Counted from the first letter of the stretch, positions 16,868-26,730 are shown. The stretch is DNA of 48,901 nucleotides from Acidobacteriota bacterium (GCA_003225295.1 QHYZ01000082.1:1-48901), one strand, 5' to 3'. The notes: generated by a model from the sequence alone, not told the origin. Made by a program: numbers and translations.

Positions 16868-17278
16868 ATGAAGATCGGTGAACTTTCCGCCCGCGCCAAC
16901 CTCAACGCCTCCGCCATCCGTTACTACGAAAAACTTGGTCTCCTGGCTGCGCCACAGCGGATCGGCGGGCAGCGTCGCTACCCCAGCGGCGCCCTCCAGC
17001 GCGTCCTCCTCGTGCGCTTCGCCACCGACATGGGCTTCACCCTTTCGGAAATCAAGCTCTTCCTCAACGGCCTGGGCGACCACATCCCCGTCGGCCCTCG
17101 CTGGAAAAAACTCGCCAGCCGAAAACTCGTCGAAGTCAAAGAAAACATTTCCCGCTCCCTCAAACTCAAATCTCTCCTCCAGGGCCTTCTACACTGCCAC
17201 TGTGCCTCTCTCGAGTTCTGCGTCACCCGCCTCAGCCTTAGCCCCAACCTCCGTGGCCTCTCTCGGAGCAACCGATGA
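16868..17278 (+). CDS. MerR family transcriptional regulator, metal-sensor type
   Basis: 136 aa. The winged helix-turn-helix is typical: MKIGELSARANLNASAIRYYEKLGLL (residues 1-26) and the wing RYPSGALQRV, then the long dimerisation helix to about residue 105. The C-terminal ligand region has C110 and C112 in LLHCHCASLEFC plus C118, a cysteine arrangement suited to a soft or divalent metal. GGAG precedes the ATG. The gene is divergent from the CCPF protein and has its operator in the shared promoter. Which metal or stress it senses cannot be told. Confidence 0.9.
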   Translation: MKIGELSARANLNASAIRYYEKLGLLAAPQRIGGQRRYPSGALQRVLLVRFATDMGFTLSEIKLFLNGLGDHIPVGPRWKKLASRKLVEVKENISRSLKLKSLLQGLLHCHCASLEFCVTRLSLSPNLRGLSRSNR

Positions 17279-17729
17279 CCACCTCCGTGGTAGCGGCCGC
17301 CGGAACTATCCCGATTTGGTCGGCAGGTCGGCGTTCCTCTTTTCTTCTAGGCCCCGCATTTGGCTCGACATTGCGAGACTACCAGCGGAAGGGCCGCGTC
17401 CAATGGTCAGCAGCATGCCATCAAGCGGATCTTGACCTTTTCACTCTCGCTAAACGTTCTCTGCCGACCCAAACCTCCCGATACGTCAGATCACCCATGA
17501 CAAGAAGATGGGATGCTCCGTTGGTGAGTGGTTGGCGAATAGCACGCGCCCTCTACTTTCTTGCGGCTACTGCAATTCAGCCCGTCTCGATCCGCAACTG
17601 TGTGAGCCACTTCCAACTCATTTTCAACTTTCAACTTTCAACGTTCAACCTCCTCCCGCTCACCACACGCCACTCGTCATCCGCTTGCCCCGCACGGAGA
17701 CCAGGGGACCTTCACCCCAAGGGTCCCGC
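17279..17729 (+). other. 451-bp stretch without a convincing gene before xseA
   Basis: An open frame starts in the merR stop codon (17275) but its translation is compositionally unlike a protein and runs through repeats, so I do not call it. The stretch contains three exact copies of TTTCAAC and one GTTCAAC in tandem (17622-17649). It also holds a stem GGGACC / GGTCCC (17705-17710 with 17722-17727) that covers the AAGGG before the xseA start. Confidence 0.5.
17622..17649 (+). repeat. 7-bp tandem repeat, four units
   Basis: TTTCAAC three times in a row, then GTTCAAC. A further degenerate unit (TTCCAAC) lies just upstream at 17611. Confidence 0.75.
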
Positions 17730-19094
17730 ATGACCCAACAGCTCACCTTCAACCTCATGCCCGACCGCAAGATCTGGACCGTCAGCGAGTTGACCGCCAA
17801 GATCCGCGACCTGCTCAGCAAAAACTTCACGGACATCAGCGTCCAGGGGGAAATCTCCAACTGCCGCGAGGCCCAGTCCGGCCACATCTACTTCACCTTG
17901 AAAGATGACCGCGCTCAAGTCCGCTGCGTTTATTTCAAGCAGCAGCAGCGCGGCATCAAGTTCCGCCCCGAAGACGGCTTGCTGATGACCGTGCGCGGCT
18001 CCATAAGCGTCTACGAAACCCGCGGCGAATATCAAATTTACGTGGAAAATCTCGAGCCCGTTGGGCGCGGCGCGCTGCAACTTGCCTTCGAGCAATTGAA
18101 AAAACGCCTCGAAGCTGAGGGCCTGTTCGACGCAGCGCGCAAGAAGTCGCTGCCGCTCCTCCCCAGCCGCATCGGCATCATCACCTCGCCGAGCGGCGCC
18201 GCCGTGCGCGACGTCGTCCGCATTCTCACGCGCCGCTTTCCAAATGTGCATCTGACGGTCTACCCCGTGCGCGTCCAGGGCGAAGGCTCCGCCGAGGAGA
18301 TCGTCAAAGCGTTGAAGTTATTCAATCAGAAGAAACTCGTCGACGTGCTGATCCTGGCGCGCGGCGGCGGGTCCATGGAAGATCTGTGGCCCTTCAACGA
18401 GGAAATCGTCGCGCGCGCTATCTTCGCTTCAGAAATTCCGGTGATCTCCGGCGTCGGCCACGAAACCGATTTCACCATCGCCGATTTCGTCGCTGACGTC
18501 CGTGCTTCGACCCCTTCGGCCGCCGCGGAACTGGTCGTTCAGACCCGTCGCGAATTTGACAAGCACATTGCCGACTTGCGCGAAACGCTGGCTGGACTGA
18601 TCCGCTATCGCCTGCTGGAATTCTCCCGCCATGTCCACGAGCTTTCCGCGCGCCGAGGGTTCCGCCGCCCCCTCGATCTCCTGCGCCAGCAGCGCCAGCG
18701 CGCTGATGAAATGACTTCGCGCCTGGCCCTCGGTCTTCGCGCCCGCCTCGAACAATCGCGCAAGCGTTTCACCGCCGCCCACCTGCGCATCGCTTCGTTT
18801 GATTTTCGCGTGAAGATCGCAGCCTTTCGCTTGCATCTCGAAAAGCGCACTGCCGAACTCGGCATCCGCGCCGAGCGCGTGCTCCGCGCCAAGCGTGAAC
18901 GCTGGCGGCTCCTGGCCCTGCAACTCCAAGAACGCGGCCCTCTAAAGATCCTGGAACGCGGCTATGCCATCGCCACCGACGCCACCGGTAACCTCCTCCG
19001 TTCCGCGGATCAAGTCGACCTCGGCGACACGGTAACCATCCAGCTCCACCGCGGCCGCCTCAGCACCGAGGTGCGGAAGAGAGAGACAACCTGA
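17730..19094 (+). CDS. xseA: exodeoxyribonuclease VII large subunit
   Basis: 454 aa. Large catalytic subunit of ExoVII, which degrades single-stranded DNA from both ends. An N-terminal OB-fold (TVSELTAKIRDLLSKNF, VQGEISNCREAQSGHIYFTLKD) is followed by the catalytic core with LPSRIGIITSPSGAAVRDVV, ARGGGSMEDLWPFNEE and GHETDFTIADFVAD. A long arginine-rich helical region (about 270-400) and a closing LERGYAIA complete it. The ATG at 17730 is used because upstream residues are repeat-derived. The small subunit gene xseB, often next door, is not here; a decayed TPR gene lies downstream on the other strand. Confidence 0.93.
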   Translation: MTQQLTFNLMPDRKIWTVSELTAKIRDLLSKNFTDISVQGEISNCREAQSGHIYFTLKDDRAQVRCVYFKQQQRGIKFRPEDGLLMTVRGSISVYETRGEYQIYVENLEPVGRGALQLAFEQLKKRLEAEGLFDAARKKSLPLLPSRIGIITSPSGAAVRDVVRILTRRFPNVHLTVYPVRVQGEGSAEEIVKALKLFNQKKLVDVLILARGGGSMEDLWPFNEEIVARAIFASEIPVISGVGHETDFTIADFVADVRASTPSAAAELVVQTRREFDKHIADLRETLAGLIRYRLLEFSRHVHELSARRGFRRPLDLLRQQRQRADEMTSRLALGLRARLEQSRKRFTAAHLRIASFDFRVKIAAFRLHLEKRTAELGIRAERVLRAKRERWRLLALQLQERGPLKILERGYAIATDATGNLLRSADQVDLGDTVTIQLHRGRLSTEVRKRETT

Positions 19095-19114
19095 ACTCCT
19101 CCCCTCGCGCAAGC

Positions 19115-19437
19115 CTAGGGTTGGCGGGTTGCTTCGGTTTTTTTCTGCTTGATTTCGTTAACTTTGCCGACCACCTCGTCAGCCCATTGCTCGGTGCGCC
19201 AGGGCCGTACCGCGAGGCGTACGTTGTCGCGAGCTACAAACGTGCATTCAGGAGTTTCGGGTCGAGCCGTTTTGCGCGGAGAAAGTCGCGCGCGGCCTGG
19301 TCATACTGACCGTTCTCGAAGTTTGGCACGCCCTCGTTCAATAACTCGCGCGCCTGTCTCTGCTCTTCGGTCTGCAGGGGATTGTCTTGTCGAGCGCATC
19401 TGCTCGCCCTCACCCCCGGCAGGGCCAGAAGAGACAC
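19115..19437 (-). pseudogene. remnant of an exported TPR protein gene
   Basis: The N-terminal part reads as a signal-peptide-like stretch, then QTEEQRQARELLNEG and a TPR unit (FENGQYDQAARDFLRAKRLD) ending PKLLNARL. A TAG (19236-19234) follows, exactly where TAT would continue the protein, because the next codons still read LATTYASRYGPGAPS. From about 19192 the plausible protein continues in another frame (EQWADEVVGKVNEIKQKK) to a stop at 19115. So it carries one nonsense change plus a frame break, and probably an internal deletion since TPR repeats are missing between the two ends. The intact relatives I have in mind are exported TPR proteins of Acidobacteria (from memory, not searched). Confidence 0.7.
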
Positions 19438-19520
19438 CGTGATGCGGCGGCGAAGGGAAGGTAACAAGTGCGCACCAATATCGGTGATCAACACTCCGAT
19501 CTTGCCGGCGGAGCCTGATT

Positions 19521-21332
19521 CTACTCGTCGTCGGAAGAGGAAGCCACTTTCAGGACGGCCAGGAAGGCCTCCTGCGGGATGTCCACCTGCCCGACGCGCT
19601 TCATGCGGCGCTTGCCTTCTTTTTGTTTTTCTAGGAGTTTGCGTTTGCGGGAAATGTCTCCGCCGTAGCACTTGGCGAGAACGTTTTTGCGGATGGCCGC
19701 CACGGTTTCGCGTGCAATCACGCGGCTACCGATGGCAGCCTGAATCGGCACTTCAAACATCTGCCGCGGAATGAGCTTTCGCAAGCGCGTCACCAGATCG
19801 CGCCCACGCTCGGCCGCAAAGTCGCGATGGATGATCAGTGCGAGTGCATCCACCGGTTCACCGGCGACCAGCACATCCAGTTTGATGAGGTCGGATTCGC
19901 TGTAGCCCGCAAGGTGGTAGTCCAGCGAGGCATAGCCGCGTGAAACAGATTTTAGCCGATCGTAGAAATCCAGCACGATTTCGTTCAGCGGAAGTTCGTA
20001 GGTGAGCATGACGCGCGTGGGCGACAAATACTCGAAATTTTTCTGCGTGCCGCGCTTTTCCTGGCAGAGCTGCAGAATTCCACCGACGGAGTCCTCGTTG
20101 GTGATGATCATCGCTTTAATGATCGGCTCTTCGATCTTTTGAATGTCGCTGGGGTTTGGAAATTTCGCCGGGCTGTCCACTTCAATCACTTCGCCGGTCA
20201 CGCGCGTAATGCGGTAGCGCACGCTCGGCGCGGTGGTAATCAGATTCAGGCCGAATTCGCGCTCCAGCCGTTCCTGCACGATTTCCATGTGCAGCAAGCC
20301 CAGGAAACCGCAACGAAAACCGAAACCGAGGGCGACAGAATTCTCCGGCTCGTAGAAAAACGCCGCGTCGTTCAATTGTAATTTGCCTAGTGCGTCGCGC
20401 AGTGGCTCGTAATCATCGGCAAGCACGGGAAACAACCCCGCGAAAACCATCGGCTTGATGGCTTCAAATCCGGGCAGCACTGGTGCGGGGCGGCTGGCAT
20501 CCGTAACGGTGTCGCCCATGCGCGCATCGGCCACGCGCTTGATGTTGGCGACGACAAAACCGACGTCGCCGGCTGACAGTTCTTCAAGCGCAATGGGCTT
20601 TGGTGTGAGCGTGCCGAGTTGCTCGACTTCGTAAACCTCATTGCTGTAAACCAGGCGAATTTTCATCTGCTTCGTGATACGGCCTTCCATCACGCGCACG
20701 AGAACGACGGCGCCGCGGTAAATGTCGAACCACGAATCGAAAATCAGCGCCTGCAGCGGATTTTCCGCGCTGCCTTTGGGCGGCGGCACGCGAGCGACGA
20801 TAGCTTCGAGAACCTCTTCGACGCCGAGGCCGCTTTTCGCGCTGATCAGCAAGGCGTCCTCCGCCGGAATCGCGAGCACGGTTTCGATTTGTTCTTTTGC
20901 GAAATCCGGTTGTGCGGCGGGCAAATCGATCTTATTGATCACCGGCAGAATCGTCAGGTTGTGGCCCGCTGCGAGAAATGTATTTGCCACCGTCTGAGCT
21001 TCCACGCCCTGGCTCGCGTCGACCACCAGCAGCGCGCCTTCGCACGCCGAGAGGGCGCGCGAAACTTCGTAGGAAAAATCCACGTGTCCGGGCGTATCGA
21101 TCAAATTTAATCGATAAGTGTTTCCATCTTTCGCTTTGTAGTGCAGACGGATGCTTTTTGCTTTGATGGTGATGCCGCGCTCGCGCTCGAGGTCCATCGA
21201 ATCGAGCACTTGTTCGTGCATCTCGCGCTGCGTGAGCGCCCCGGTCATTTCGAGCAAGCGATCGGCGAGCGTGGATTTGCCGTGGTCGATGTGCGCGATG
21301 ATGCAGAAGTTTCGAATGAACTGCGGGTCCAT
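19521..21332 (-). CDS. lepA: elongation factor 4 (LepA)
   Basis: 603 aa, full family length. Translational GTPase that acts on stalled or mistranslocated ribosomes. G1 [16 protein letters not shown] near the N-terminus, [12 protein letters not shown] (G3), NKIDLPAA (G4), then EF-G-like domains II, III and V ([21 protein letters not shown]) and the LepA-specific C-terminal region with [16 protein letters not shown]. The ATG at 21332 has only a weak A-rich leader. It stands alone between the TPR remnant and the MFS gene. Confidence 0.97.
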   Translation of the reverse strand: MDPQFIRNFCIIAHIDHGKSTLADRLLEMTGALTQREMHEQVLDSMDLERERGITIKAKSIRLHYKAKDGNTYRLNLIDTPGHVDFSYEVSRALSACEGALLVVDASQGVEAQTVANTFLAAGHNLTILPVINKIDLPAAQPDFAKEQIETVLAIPAEDALLISAKSGLGVEEVLEAIVARVPPPKGSAENPLQALIFDSWFDIYRGAVVLVRVMEGRITKQMKIRLVYSNEVYEVEQLGTLTPKPIALEELSAGDVGFVVANIKRVADARMGDTVTDASRPAPVLPGFEAIKPMVFAGLFPVLADDYEPLRDALGKLQLNDAAFFYEPENSVALGFGFRCGFLGLLHMEIVQERLEREFGLNLITTAPSVRYRITRVTGEVIEVDSPAKFPNPSDIQKIEEPIIKAMIITNEDSVGGILQLCQEKRGTQKNFEYLSPTRVMLTYELPLNEIVLDFYDRLKSVSRGYASLDYHLAGYSESDLIKLDVLVAGEPVDALALIIHRDFAAERGRDLVTRLRKLIPRQMFEVPIQAAIGSRVIARETVAAIRKNVLAKCYGGDISRKRKLLEKQKEGKRRMKRVGQVDIPQEAFLAVLKVASSSDDE

Positions 21333-21689
21333 TTTTTCTTTTTACCGGTTTTCTCTGTTACCGGCAGGAGCTTGATTCGCCTGCTTGGGTTTCCCGACGG
21401 GCCTGCTGCATTCGAACGAGCAACACACGCAGCGCAAAAACCGTGCCGTATAAACATTCAGTTTGCCACAATTCGAAGGCCCCGTCAGCTTGCCCACCCA
21501 TCTCATGCGAAAACAAAAGCTGGGTGACCAGAGCAGAGCCCGACAAGTGAGGACCGCTCGTGGCGGCAATTCGGAGTTGCTTGACGGGCACCCTGTACCG
21601 CCATAGAGTCTCGCCAATCCTTACGACCTGCGGCCGGCGACGCCGCCAAGGAGACCCTTCGATCGGGGTGGACACGCGCCGAGGTGATC
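21333..21689. other. intergenic stretch, about 360 bp
   Basis: Lies between the divergent lepA and MFS genes. A 105-codon minus-strand frame exists, but its product shows no fold or motif and I do not call it. I see no clear RNA gene. Promoters for both neighbours should be here, but none is convincing by eye. Confidence 0.4.
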
Positions 21690-23006
21690 GTGGCCAACGA
21701 AACCGTTACCGCTGCTGTGCGCTTCGAAGCTAAGACCATTCACAACGTGCGGATGAGGATTATTCCCTTTGTCTTTCTTCTCTACATCATTTCTTTTCTA
21801 GACCGGATCAACATCGGATTTGCGGCGCTGACGATGAACAAGGAGCTGGCCATTACCAGCCAGCAGTTTGGATTAGTCGCGGGGATTTTCTTTTTGGGGT
21901 ATTTTCTGTTTGAAATTCCCAGCAACTTGCTGCTGCACAAGTTGGGGGCGCGCATCTGGATCGCGCGCATCCTGATTACCTGGGGAATTCTGGCCATGCT
22001 GACCGGCCTGGTGCAATCTGTCGACCAGTTGTACGCAGTGCGTTTCTTGTTGGGGCTGGCGGAAGCCGGTTATTTTCCTGGAATCGCCTTGTATCTGACG
22101 TACTGGTTTCGACAACGGGATCAGGCGCAGGCAATTGCGTTATTCCTGACGGGTATACCGGTCACCAGCATACTCGGTGCTCCGCTTTCCGGTTTCATCC
22201 TGGACCACGTGCACTGGCTGAGCATCAGCAGTTGGCGGTGGCTCCTGATTCTGGAGGGAATTCCGGCCGTAGTTGGCGGGGTGCTCACGTACTTTCTGCT
22301 GCCCAGCCGCCCGGCAGAGGCTAGATTTCTTAGCCAGGAAGAAAAAGACTGGATGGAAGCGGTGCTGGCGAGCGAAGAACGCGAGAAGCTGGCCAACCAC
22401 AAGATCTCAGCACTACAGGCACTGATGAACAAGCGGATCTGGCATCTGGGATTGATCGGCTTCACCTTGAATACCGGCATGTACACGATGAACTTTTGGA
22501 TGCCAAAGCTGGTGAAATCAATATCGACCGGGCACTCCAACAGTCTGATCGGACTGCTGGTGATGATTCCGCATCTTGTCGGCCTGCCCGTGATGGTGAT
22601 GGTGTCGCGGAGCTCCGACCGCCAGCGAGAGCGAAGGTTTCATGCGGCGATTCCCGCCATCGTTGCGGGCATCGCTCTGGCGTCGCTGGGTGCAACTCAT
22701 TCCATTTTCCCAACGATGCTGCTTCTGTCCTTCGCCGCCCTGGGCATCTACAGCGTCTATGGCCCTTTGTACTCGCTCCCGGGCGATTTCCTAACGGGAT
22801 TTGCGGCGGCCTCCGGGATTGCCTTGGTGAGCTCGCTTGCGAATCTGGGGGGATTCGCCGGCCCGTACGCGACAGGTTGGATCAGCCAGAAGACGGGCAG
22901 CTTGTATGGTGGCCTGGCGGTTGCGGGTGTTTCGTTGTTCGCGTCGGCGACACTCATGTTGCTGCTTCCGAGAAGACTGCGCCGTAACCCGCGTGAAAAT
23001 GGATGA
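21690..23006 (+). CDS. MFS transporter, anion:cation symporter-like
   Basis: About 438 aa with 12 predicted membrane segments. The layout fits the ACS group of the major facilitator superfamily (tartrate, phthalate and hexuronate-type organic anion importers): FLDRINIGFAALTMNKEL in the first loop, GYFLFEIPSNLLLHKLGAR, the ArgGlu region FLLGLAEAGYFPG, and a C-terminal half with YSLPGDFLTGFAAASGIAL. GTG at 21690 is preferred over GTG at 21684 because GAGG stands 5 nt before it. The substrate cannot be fixed; no catabolic partner genes lie beside it. It converges with a methyltransferase gene. Confidence 0.87.
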   Translation: MANETVTAAVRFEAKTIHNVRMRIIPFVFLLYIISFLDRINIGFAALTMNKELAITSQQFGLVAGIFFLGYFLFEIPSNLLLHKLGARIWIARILITWGILAMLTGLVQSVDQLYAVRFLLGLAEAGYFPGIALYLTYWFRQRDQAQAIALFLTGIPVTSILGAPLSGFILDHVHWLSISSWRWLLILEGIPAVVGGVLTYFLLPSRPAEARFLSQEEKDWMEAVLASEEREKLANHKISALQALMNKRIWHLGLIGFTLNTGMYTMNFWMPKLVKSISTGHSNSLIGLLVMIPHLVGLPVMVMVSRSSDRQRERRFHAAIPAIVAGIALASLGATHSIFPTMLLLSFAALGIYSVYGPLYSLPGDFLTGFAAASGIALVSSLANLGGFAGPYATGWISQKTGSLYGGLAVAGVSLFASATLMLLLPRRLRRNPRENG

Positions 23007-23018
23007 GGAATGGGCCAA

Positions 23019-23855
23019 TTACGCGTGGGTTGCTGATTTGCGGGACCAGGCGCCCACCAGGGCCATCCAGGTGACCACCGAGTTTGATGCGGAGACCTCC
23101 GCTTGGATCCGTTGTGGAAGAGTGTTGAGGTCACCGAGCGGTCTGAGGGGAAGATCGAACCGCTGAGCTAGCGGCAGCAAACTGCCCAGAACGTCGGGGA
23201 CCCAACGTATGAATTCTGGATCGTTCCCCAGCGGCATCTCGAGAGTCATGGCTGGCGCCGGCAGCCCCGCCTGCTGGAAAATCTGGTAAAGAGCGAAGCC
23301 CATCTCCGTGTTTGCGCCCGAACGCCGAAAGGTCTCGTGGATCACGGAAGTGGCCGCAGACCACAGCGGCAGGCGTGCCGCCAGCAAAAGAAAAGGCGCC
23401 CAAGACAGCTCGTGGAAAGCAACCACTCCGCTGGGACGAAGCAACTGAGACAAAGAGCGCAGCACAGTAGGGGGATCGGGGAGAAACATCAAGATGAAAC
23501 GACCCACGACGGCGTCGAAGGGTTTGCCACTCGCGATTTGAGAGACATCGGATTGGGTGAAGGTCACATTGTGCAGCCCGGCCAGGGCCACGCGAGTCCT
23601 GGCACGGTCGATGGAGCGCTCGTCGCGCTCTACGCCGACAACTTCACCTGAAGGACCGACCAGCGTGGCCGCGAGCATGGCCACGTCTCCGACCCCGGAC
23701 CCGATATCCAGGACACGCTGGCCGGTGCCAATGCCTGCGCCACGGAAGAATCGTTCGGTGAAGGGAGCCAGAAGCGCGGCTTGCCGTATGAGGCGCTCCT
23801 GTTCCGCGTCGGTGCTGCCGAGCGCATAGTGAGAAGTGGTCTTGGTCGTCGTCAT
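23019..23855 (-). CDS. SAM-dependent class I methyltransferase
   Basis: 278 aa. The SAM-binding core is clear: motif I VLDIGSGVGDVAMLAA, acidic loop VVGVERDE, motif II around FDAVVGRFILMFLPDP, and post-motif LLRPSGVVAFHEL. The ATG at 23855 is picked because residues before it (to 23939) are low quality, though the ribosome binding site is weak. The C-terminal third has no motif that would give the substrate; ubiquinone/menaquinone-type or small-molecule methylation are both possible. It converges with the MFS gene, with 12 bp between the stops. Confidence 0.82.
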   Translation of the reverse strand: MTTTKTTSHYALGSTDAEQERLIRQAALLAPFTERFFRGAGIGTGQRVLDIGSGVGDVAMLAATLVGPSGEVVGVERDERSIDRARTRVALAGLHNVTFTQSDVSQIASGKPFDAVVGRFILMFLPDPPTVLRSLSQLLRPSGVVAFHELSWAPFLLLAARLPLWSAATSVIHETFRRSGANTEMGFALYQIFQQAGLPAPAMTLEMPLGNDPEFIRWVPDVLGSLLPLAQRFDLPLRPLGDLNTLPQRIQAEVSASNSVVTWMALVGAWSRKSATHA

Positions 23856-24108
23856 ATGCTGGCAAATTGTACCACCGAGCGATTCTGCGGCCGGCGAGAC
23901 TGATTCGGGCGGATTGGATTGCCGTGACGCATACCGCATCCGTCGATTTCGGCCGTTTGCCGCTTCCCCATGGGGGTATATAGTTAATCAGGGCCGTTCG
24001 CGCCGGACGCAACGTGCAGCCCAGAATCGTCATCGAGTGGAAAATTGTTTGGCGCCAGTTGGGCGCCGGATGGACAGCTTTCAGTCACCGCAAAGGCAAC
24101 CTGAACGG

Positions 24109-26730
24109 ATGGCCGCAGACGTAAGCAAGCATCTGGATCGCGCCAAACGCTTCCTCGAGAAGAACCGCGTCGAGGACGCCATCGAGGCCTATCTCGCCGT
24201 GCTCGACGAGATGCCGCAACATCAGGAAGCCACGCAGGCGCTCGGCGATCTCTACGCGCGGATCGATCAGCCGGATCGCGCGGCGGTTTACTACGGTCTT
24301 CTCTTTGATCTCCTCGTCGAGCCCAAGGACGAAACCAAAGCTCTTGCCATCTACAACCGGTTTCTGCGGGTGGGCATCAGCCAACAACTGCCCGAGCGCA
24401 TCGCCCGATACGCCTTCCTGCAGCAAAAACAAAATCATCCTGACGAAGCCATCGAGCAATACACCAAAGCCGCGGAGCTATTCACGACGGCCGGCCGCAA
24501 CGAAGACGCGCTCTTCTGCAGCGAGCGGATTGCCCAGCTCGATCCTGAGAATCTTGCTCGCCAGCTTCGTCTTGCGGAATCGGCCGAACGCATGGGCAAG
24601 ACTGCTCTTGCCGTACGAGCCTTCCTGCGGGCCGGGCAGCTTGCTTCGGCGAGCGGCGCCGCGACCGATGCGCTCCATCTTCTTGGTCGTGCTTACAAAC
24701 TCGCGCCGCAAGAGCGCAGCGTCGGACTTCTGTATGCCCAGGCAAATCTGCAGGCCGGCAATGCCGTCCGCGCGGCAGCCTTGCTGGAACCGTTTGCCTC
24801 CTCCGAAACTGACGCGGCCTTCGTGACCGCTTTTAGCGATGCGCTCATGCGATCGGGAAATCTCGAGCGCGCGCGCGAGTTGCTCGAACGGCTTCTCCGC
24901 GAAAAGAATGAAGGAATGACCCAGCTGTTCGACCTGGCGGACCGTTACATCGCCGCGGGCCAGGACCCCAAGGCCGTGGAGATCCTCCTGACGCTCAAGC
25001 GGCGGATGTTTGCCGACAAACGGCAAAACGATTTCGCGGTGCTGATGGACGGAGTGGGGGCCAAGCACCCCCATTCTCAAGCTATTCTTGAATTCTGGGC
25101 TTCCATCCACAACGAATTGAATCGCGAATCACAGTATTTCGAAGTGCTGATCAGGCTTTTCGACCTGTACCTGTCCTCAGGGAATGTCATTAAGGCTGCG
25201 GAGTCTCTCGAGAGGCTCGTAGACATCGATGCATACGACCATCGCAATCAAGAGCGGATGGAACTGCTGCGCGGCCGAGTGGATGACACCCACCTGAAAC
25301 AGATCGCAAGCCGACTGGTGAAATCGAGCACCCCCATGCCGGGTCATGCTGCGCCGCAGACTCCTGCGGGGCAGGCTTCCACGGCTCCTTCTCCGGGCAG
25401 CGAAGAAGGCCGGCAGTTACAAGCGCTGGAAGATCTGATCGTGCAGACGGAGATTTTTTTGCAGTACTCGCTGCACAACAAGGCACTGGAGCGTCTGCAA
25501 CGAATTGCGGCGATGTTCCCCGGGGAAGAAGAGCGGAGCGCGCGGCTGGCCAATCTCTACCAAATGGCAAACTGGTGGCCCCCAGGAGCGCCCAAATCGA
25601 AGACCGAGCCCGTTCCTGTGCAGCCAGCGCCAGCCACGCCCGCGACGCCGGTTGCTCCTGTGGCTCCTGTGGCCGAGGCGCCAACGCCCATCACCATGAA
25701 GACCGGAGTTTATTCGGTTGAGACGCTGCGCGATCTTTCAAAGATTTCCGAGGTCAATCAAAAGATATTTCGCCAGCAGACGCCGCGGGCCATGCTCAAT
25801 ACGGCGGTCAACGAGGTCGGCACCTATCTTCGCGTGACGCGCGCGCTGGCCGTCGTGGGCCCACCGGGGCGGCCGCCGGAAATGGCCGCGGAATATTGCG
25901 CGCCAGAGGTGAAGCCCGCACCCGGCGCACAGGTGGTCCTGCTACTCGCGCACATTGAAAAGGCCGAGCCGGATGAACTCGGCGGACTCGTGGTGCAAGC
26001 CTCGGAGGGATCGATTCTTAGCGACCTGGGGCTGGACACCGCGCTGGGCGTGACCATCATGGACAAAGAGACGCAGATGCCCGCCGGGATGCTGATCGTG
26101 GGTCGTGCCGAAGCGCACAAGTGGAAGGCCAATGAGGCCTACTTCCTGCAGGCCATTGGCGACCAGATGCTGATGAGCGTCAGCCACACGCGGCTGCGCT
26201 CGCTGGTGCGACGCATGGGCGTCTCCGATGAGCGCTCGGGTTTGCTGAGCCGCAGTTCGTACCAGAGTTGTTTGCTAACGGAAGCGGACCGCGCGCGGAC
26301 GCAGAGCACGCCGCTGGCGCTTACCATTCTGCAGATCGATCGCGGCGCAGAACTTCTCCGGCAGCAGGGCGAATCGCCGCTGGAACGTTTTTTGGAGCAA
26401 CTGGCGCGGTCGTTGCTGCCAATCGTGCGGCAAAACGACGTGGCGGTGAAATACACTTCGTGGTCGCTGGCATTTATCCTGCCCGATACGACGCTTGCGG
26501 GAGCGCACAACCTGGTGGATAAATTGCGCCGTGCGGCGTCCGGACTGCGGCCGCCGTGGGACGCGACGCAAATTACGCTGAGCGCGGGAATTGTCGAGGC
26601 CGTGGCCAAGCACGAGTACGACAGCGAAGACATCGTGACGGACCTGATCAACCGCGCGGAGTTTTCCATCGAAGAGGCGCGCAAGCGCGGCGGGGATACC
26701 GTGGTGGCGCTGGAAACGCCCAAGCCCTAG
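24109..26730 (+). CDS. TPR-GAF-degenerate GGDEF signalling protein
   Basis: About 873 aa. The first ~440 residues are TPR-type helical repeats (HLDRAKRFLEKNRVEDAIEAYL, EMPQHQEATQALGDLYARI, QPDRAAVYYGLL and more). A Pro/Ala-rich linker (about 488-530) leads to a GAF-like domain (about 535-705). A C-terminal domain (about 706-870) follows the GGDEF diguanylate cyclase fold: LLSRSSYQSCLLTEADRA at its start and DTVVALETPKP at its end. Where GG(D/E)EF should stand, near residue 779, it reads KYTSWSLAFILPDT, so the active site is lost and cyclase activity is unlikely. The start is uncertain; ATG at 24070 is also in frame. I infer a scaffold or sensor without enzymatic output. No signal peptide. Confidence 0.78.
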   Translation: MAADVSKHLDRAKRFLEKNRVEDAIEAYLAVLDEMPQHQEATQALGDLYARIDQPDRAAVYYGLLFDLLVEPKDETKALAIYNRFLRVGISQQLPERIARYAFLQQKQNHPDEAIEQYTKAAELFTTAGRNEDALFCSERIAQLDPENLARQLRLAESAERMGKTALAVRAFLRAGQLASASGAATDALHLLGRAYKLAPQERSVGLLYAQANLQAGNAVRAAALLEPFASSETDAAFVTAFSDALMRSGNLERARELLERLLREKNEGMTQLFDLADRYIAAGQDPKAVEILLTLKRRMFADKRQNDFAVLMDGVGAKHPHSQAILEFWASIHNELNRESQYFEVLIRLFDLYLSSGNVIKAAESLERLVDIDAYDHRNQERMELLRGRVDDTHLKQIASRLVKSSTPMPGHAAPQTPAGQASTAPSPGSEEGRQLQALEDLIVQTEIFLQYSLHNKALERLQRIAAMFPGEEERSARLANLYQMANWWPPGAPKSKTEPVPVQPAPATPATPVAPVAPVAEAPTPITMKTGVYSVETLRDLSKISEVNQKIFRQQTPRAMLNTAVNEVGTYLRVTRALAVVGPPGRPPEMAAEYCAPEVKPAPGAQVVLLLAHIEKAEPDELGGLVVQASEGSILSDLGLDTALGVTIMDKETQMPAGMLIVGRAEAHKWKANEAYFLQAIGDQMLMSVSHTRLRSLVRRMGVSDERSGLLSRSSYQSCLLTEADRARTQSTPLALTILQIDRGAELLRQQGESPLERFLEQLARSLLPIVRQNDVAVKYTSWSLAFILPDTTLAGAHNLVDKLRRAASGLRPPWDATQITLSAGIVEAVAKHEYDSEDIVTDLINRAEFSIEEARKRGGDTVVALETPKP

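Noticed and set aside
17275-17733. 152-codon frame starting in the merR stop codon (ATGA overlap)
   Set aside because: Translation lacks any domain, runs through the heptamer repeats and into the xseA leader; composition differs from real neighbours.
21358-21675. 105-codon minus-strand frame upstream of lepA
   Set aside because: No motif and weak start; kept as intergenic.
24070-26730. Active diguanylate cyclase
   Set aside because: The GG(D/E)EF site is replaced by YTSWS-type residues.
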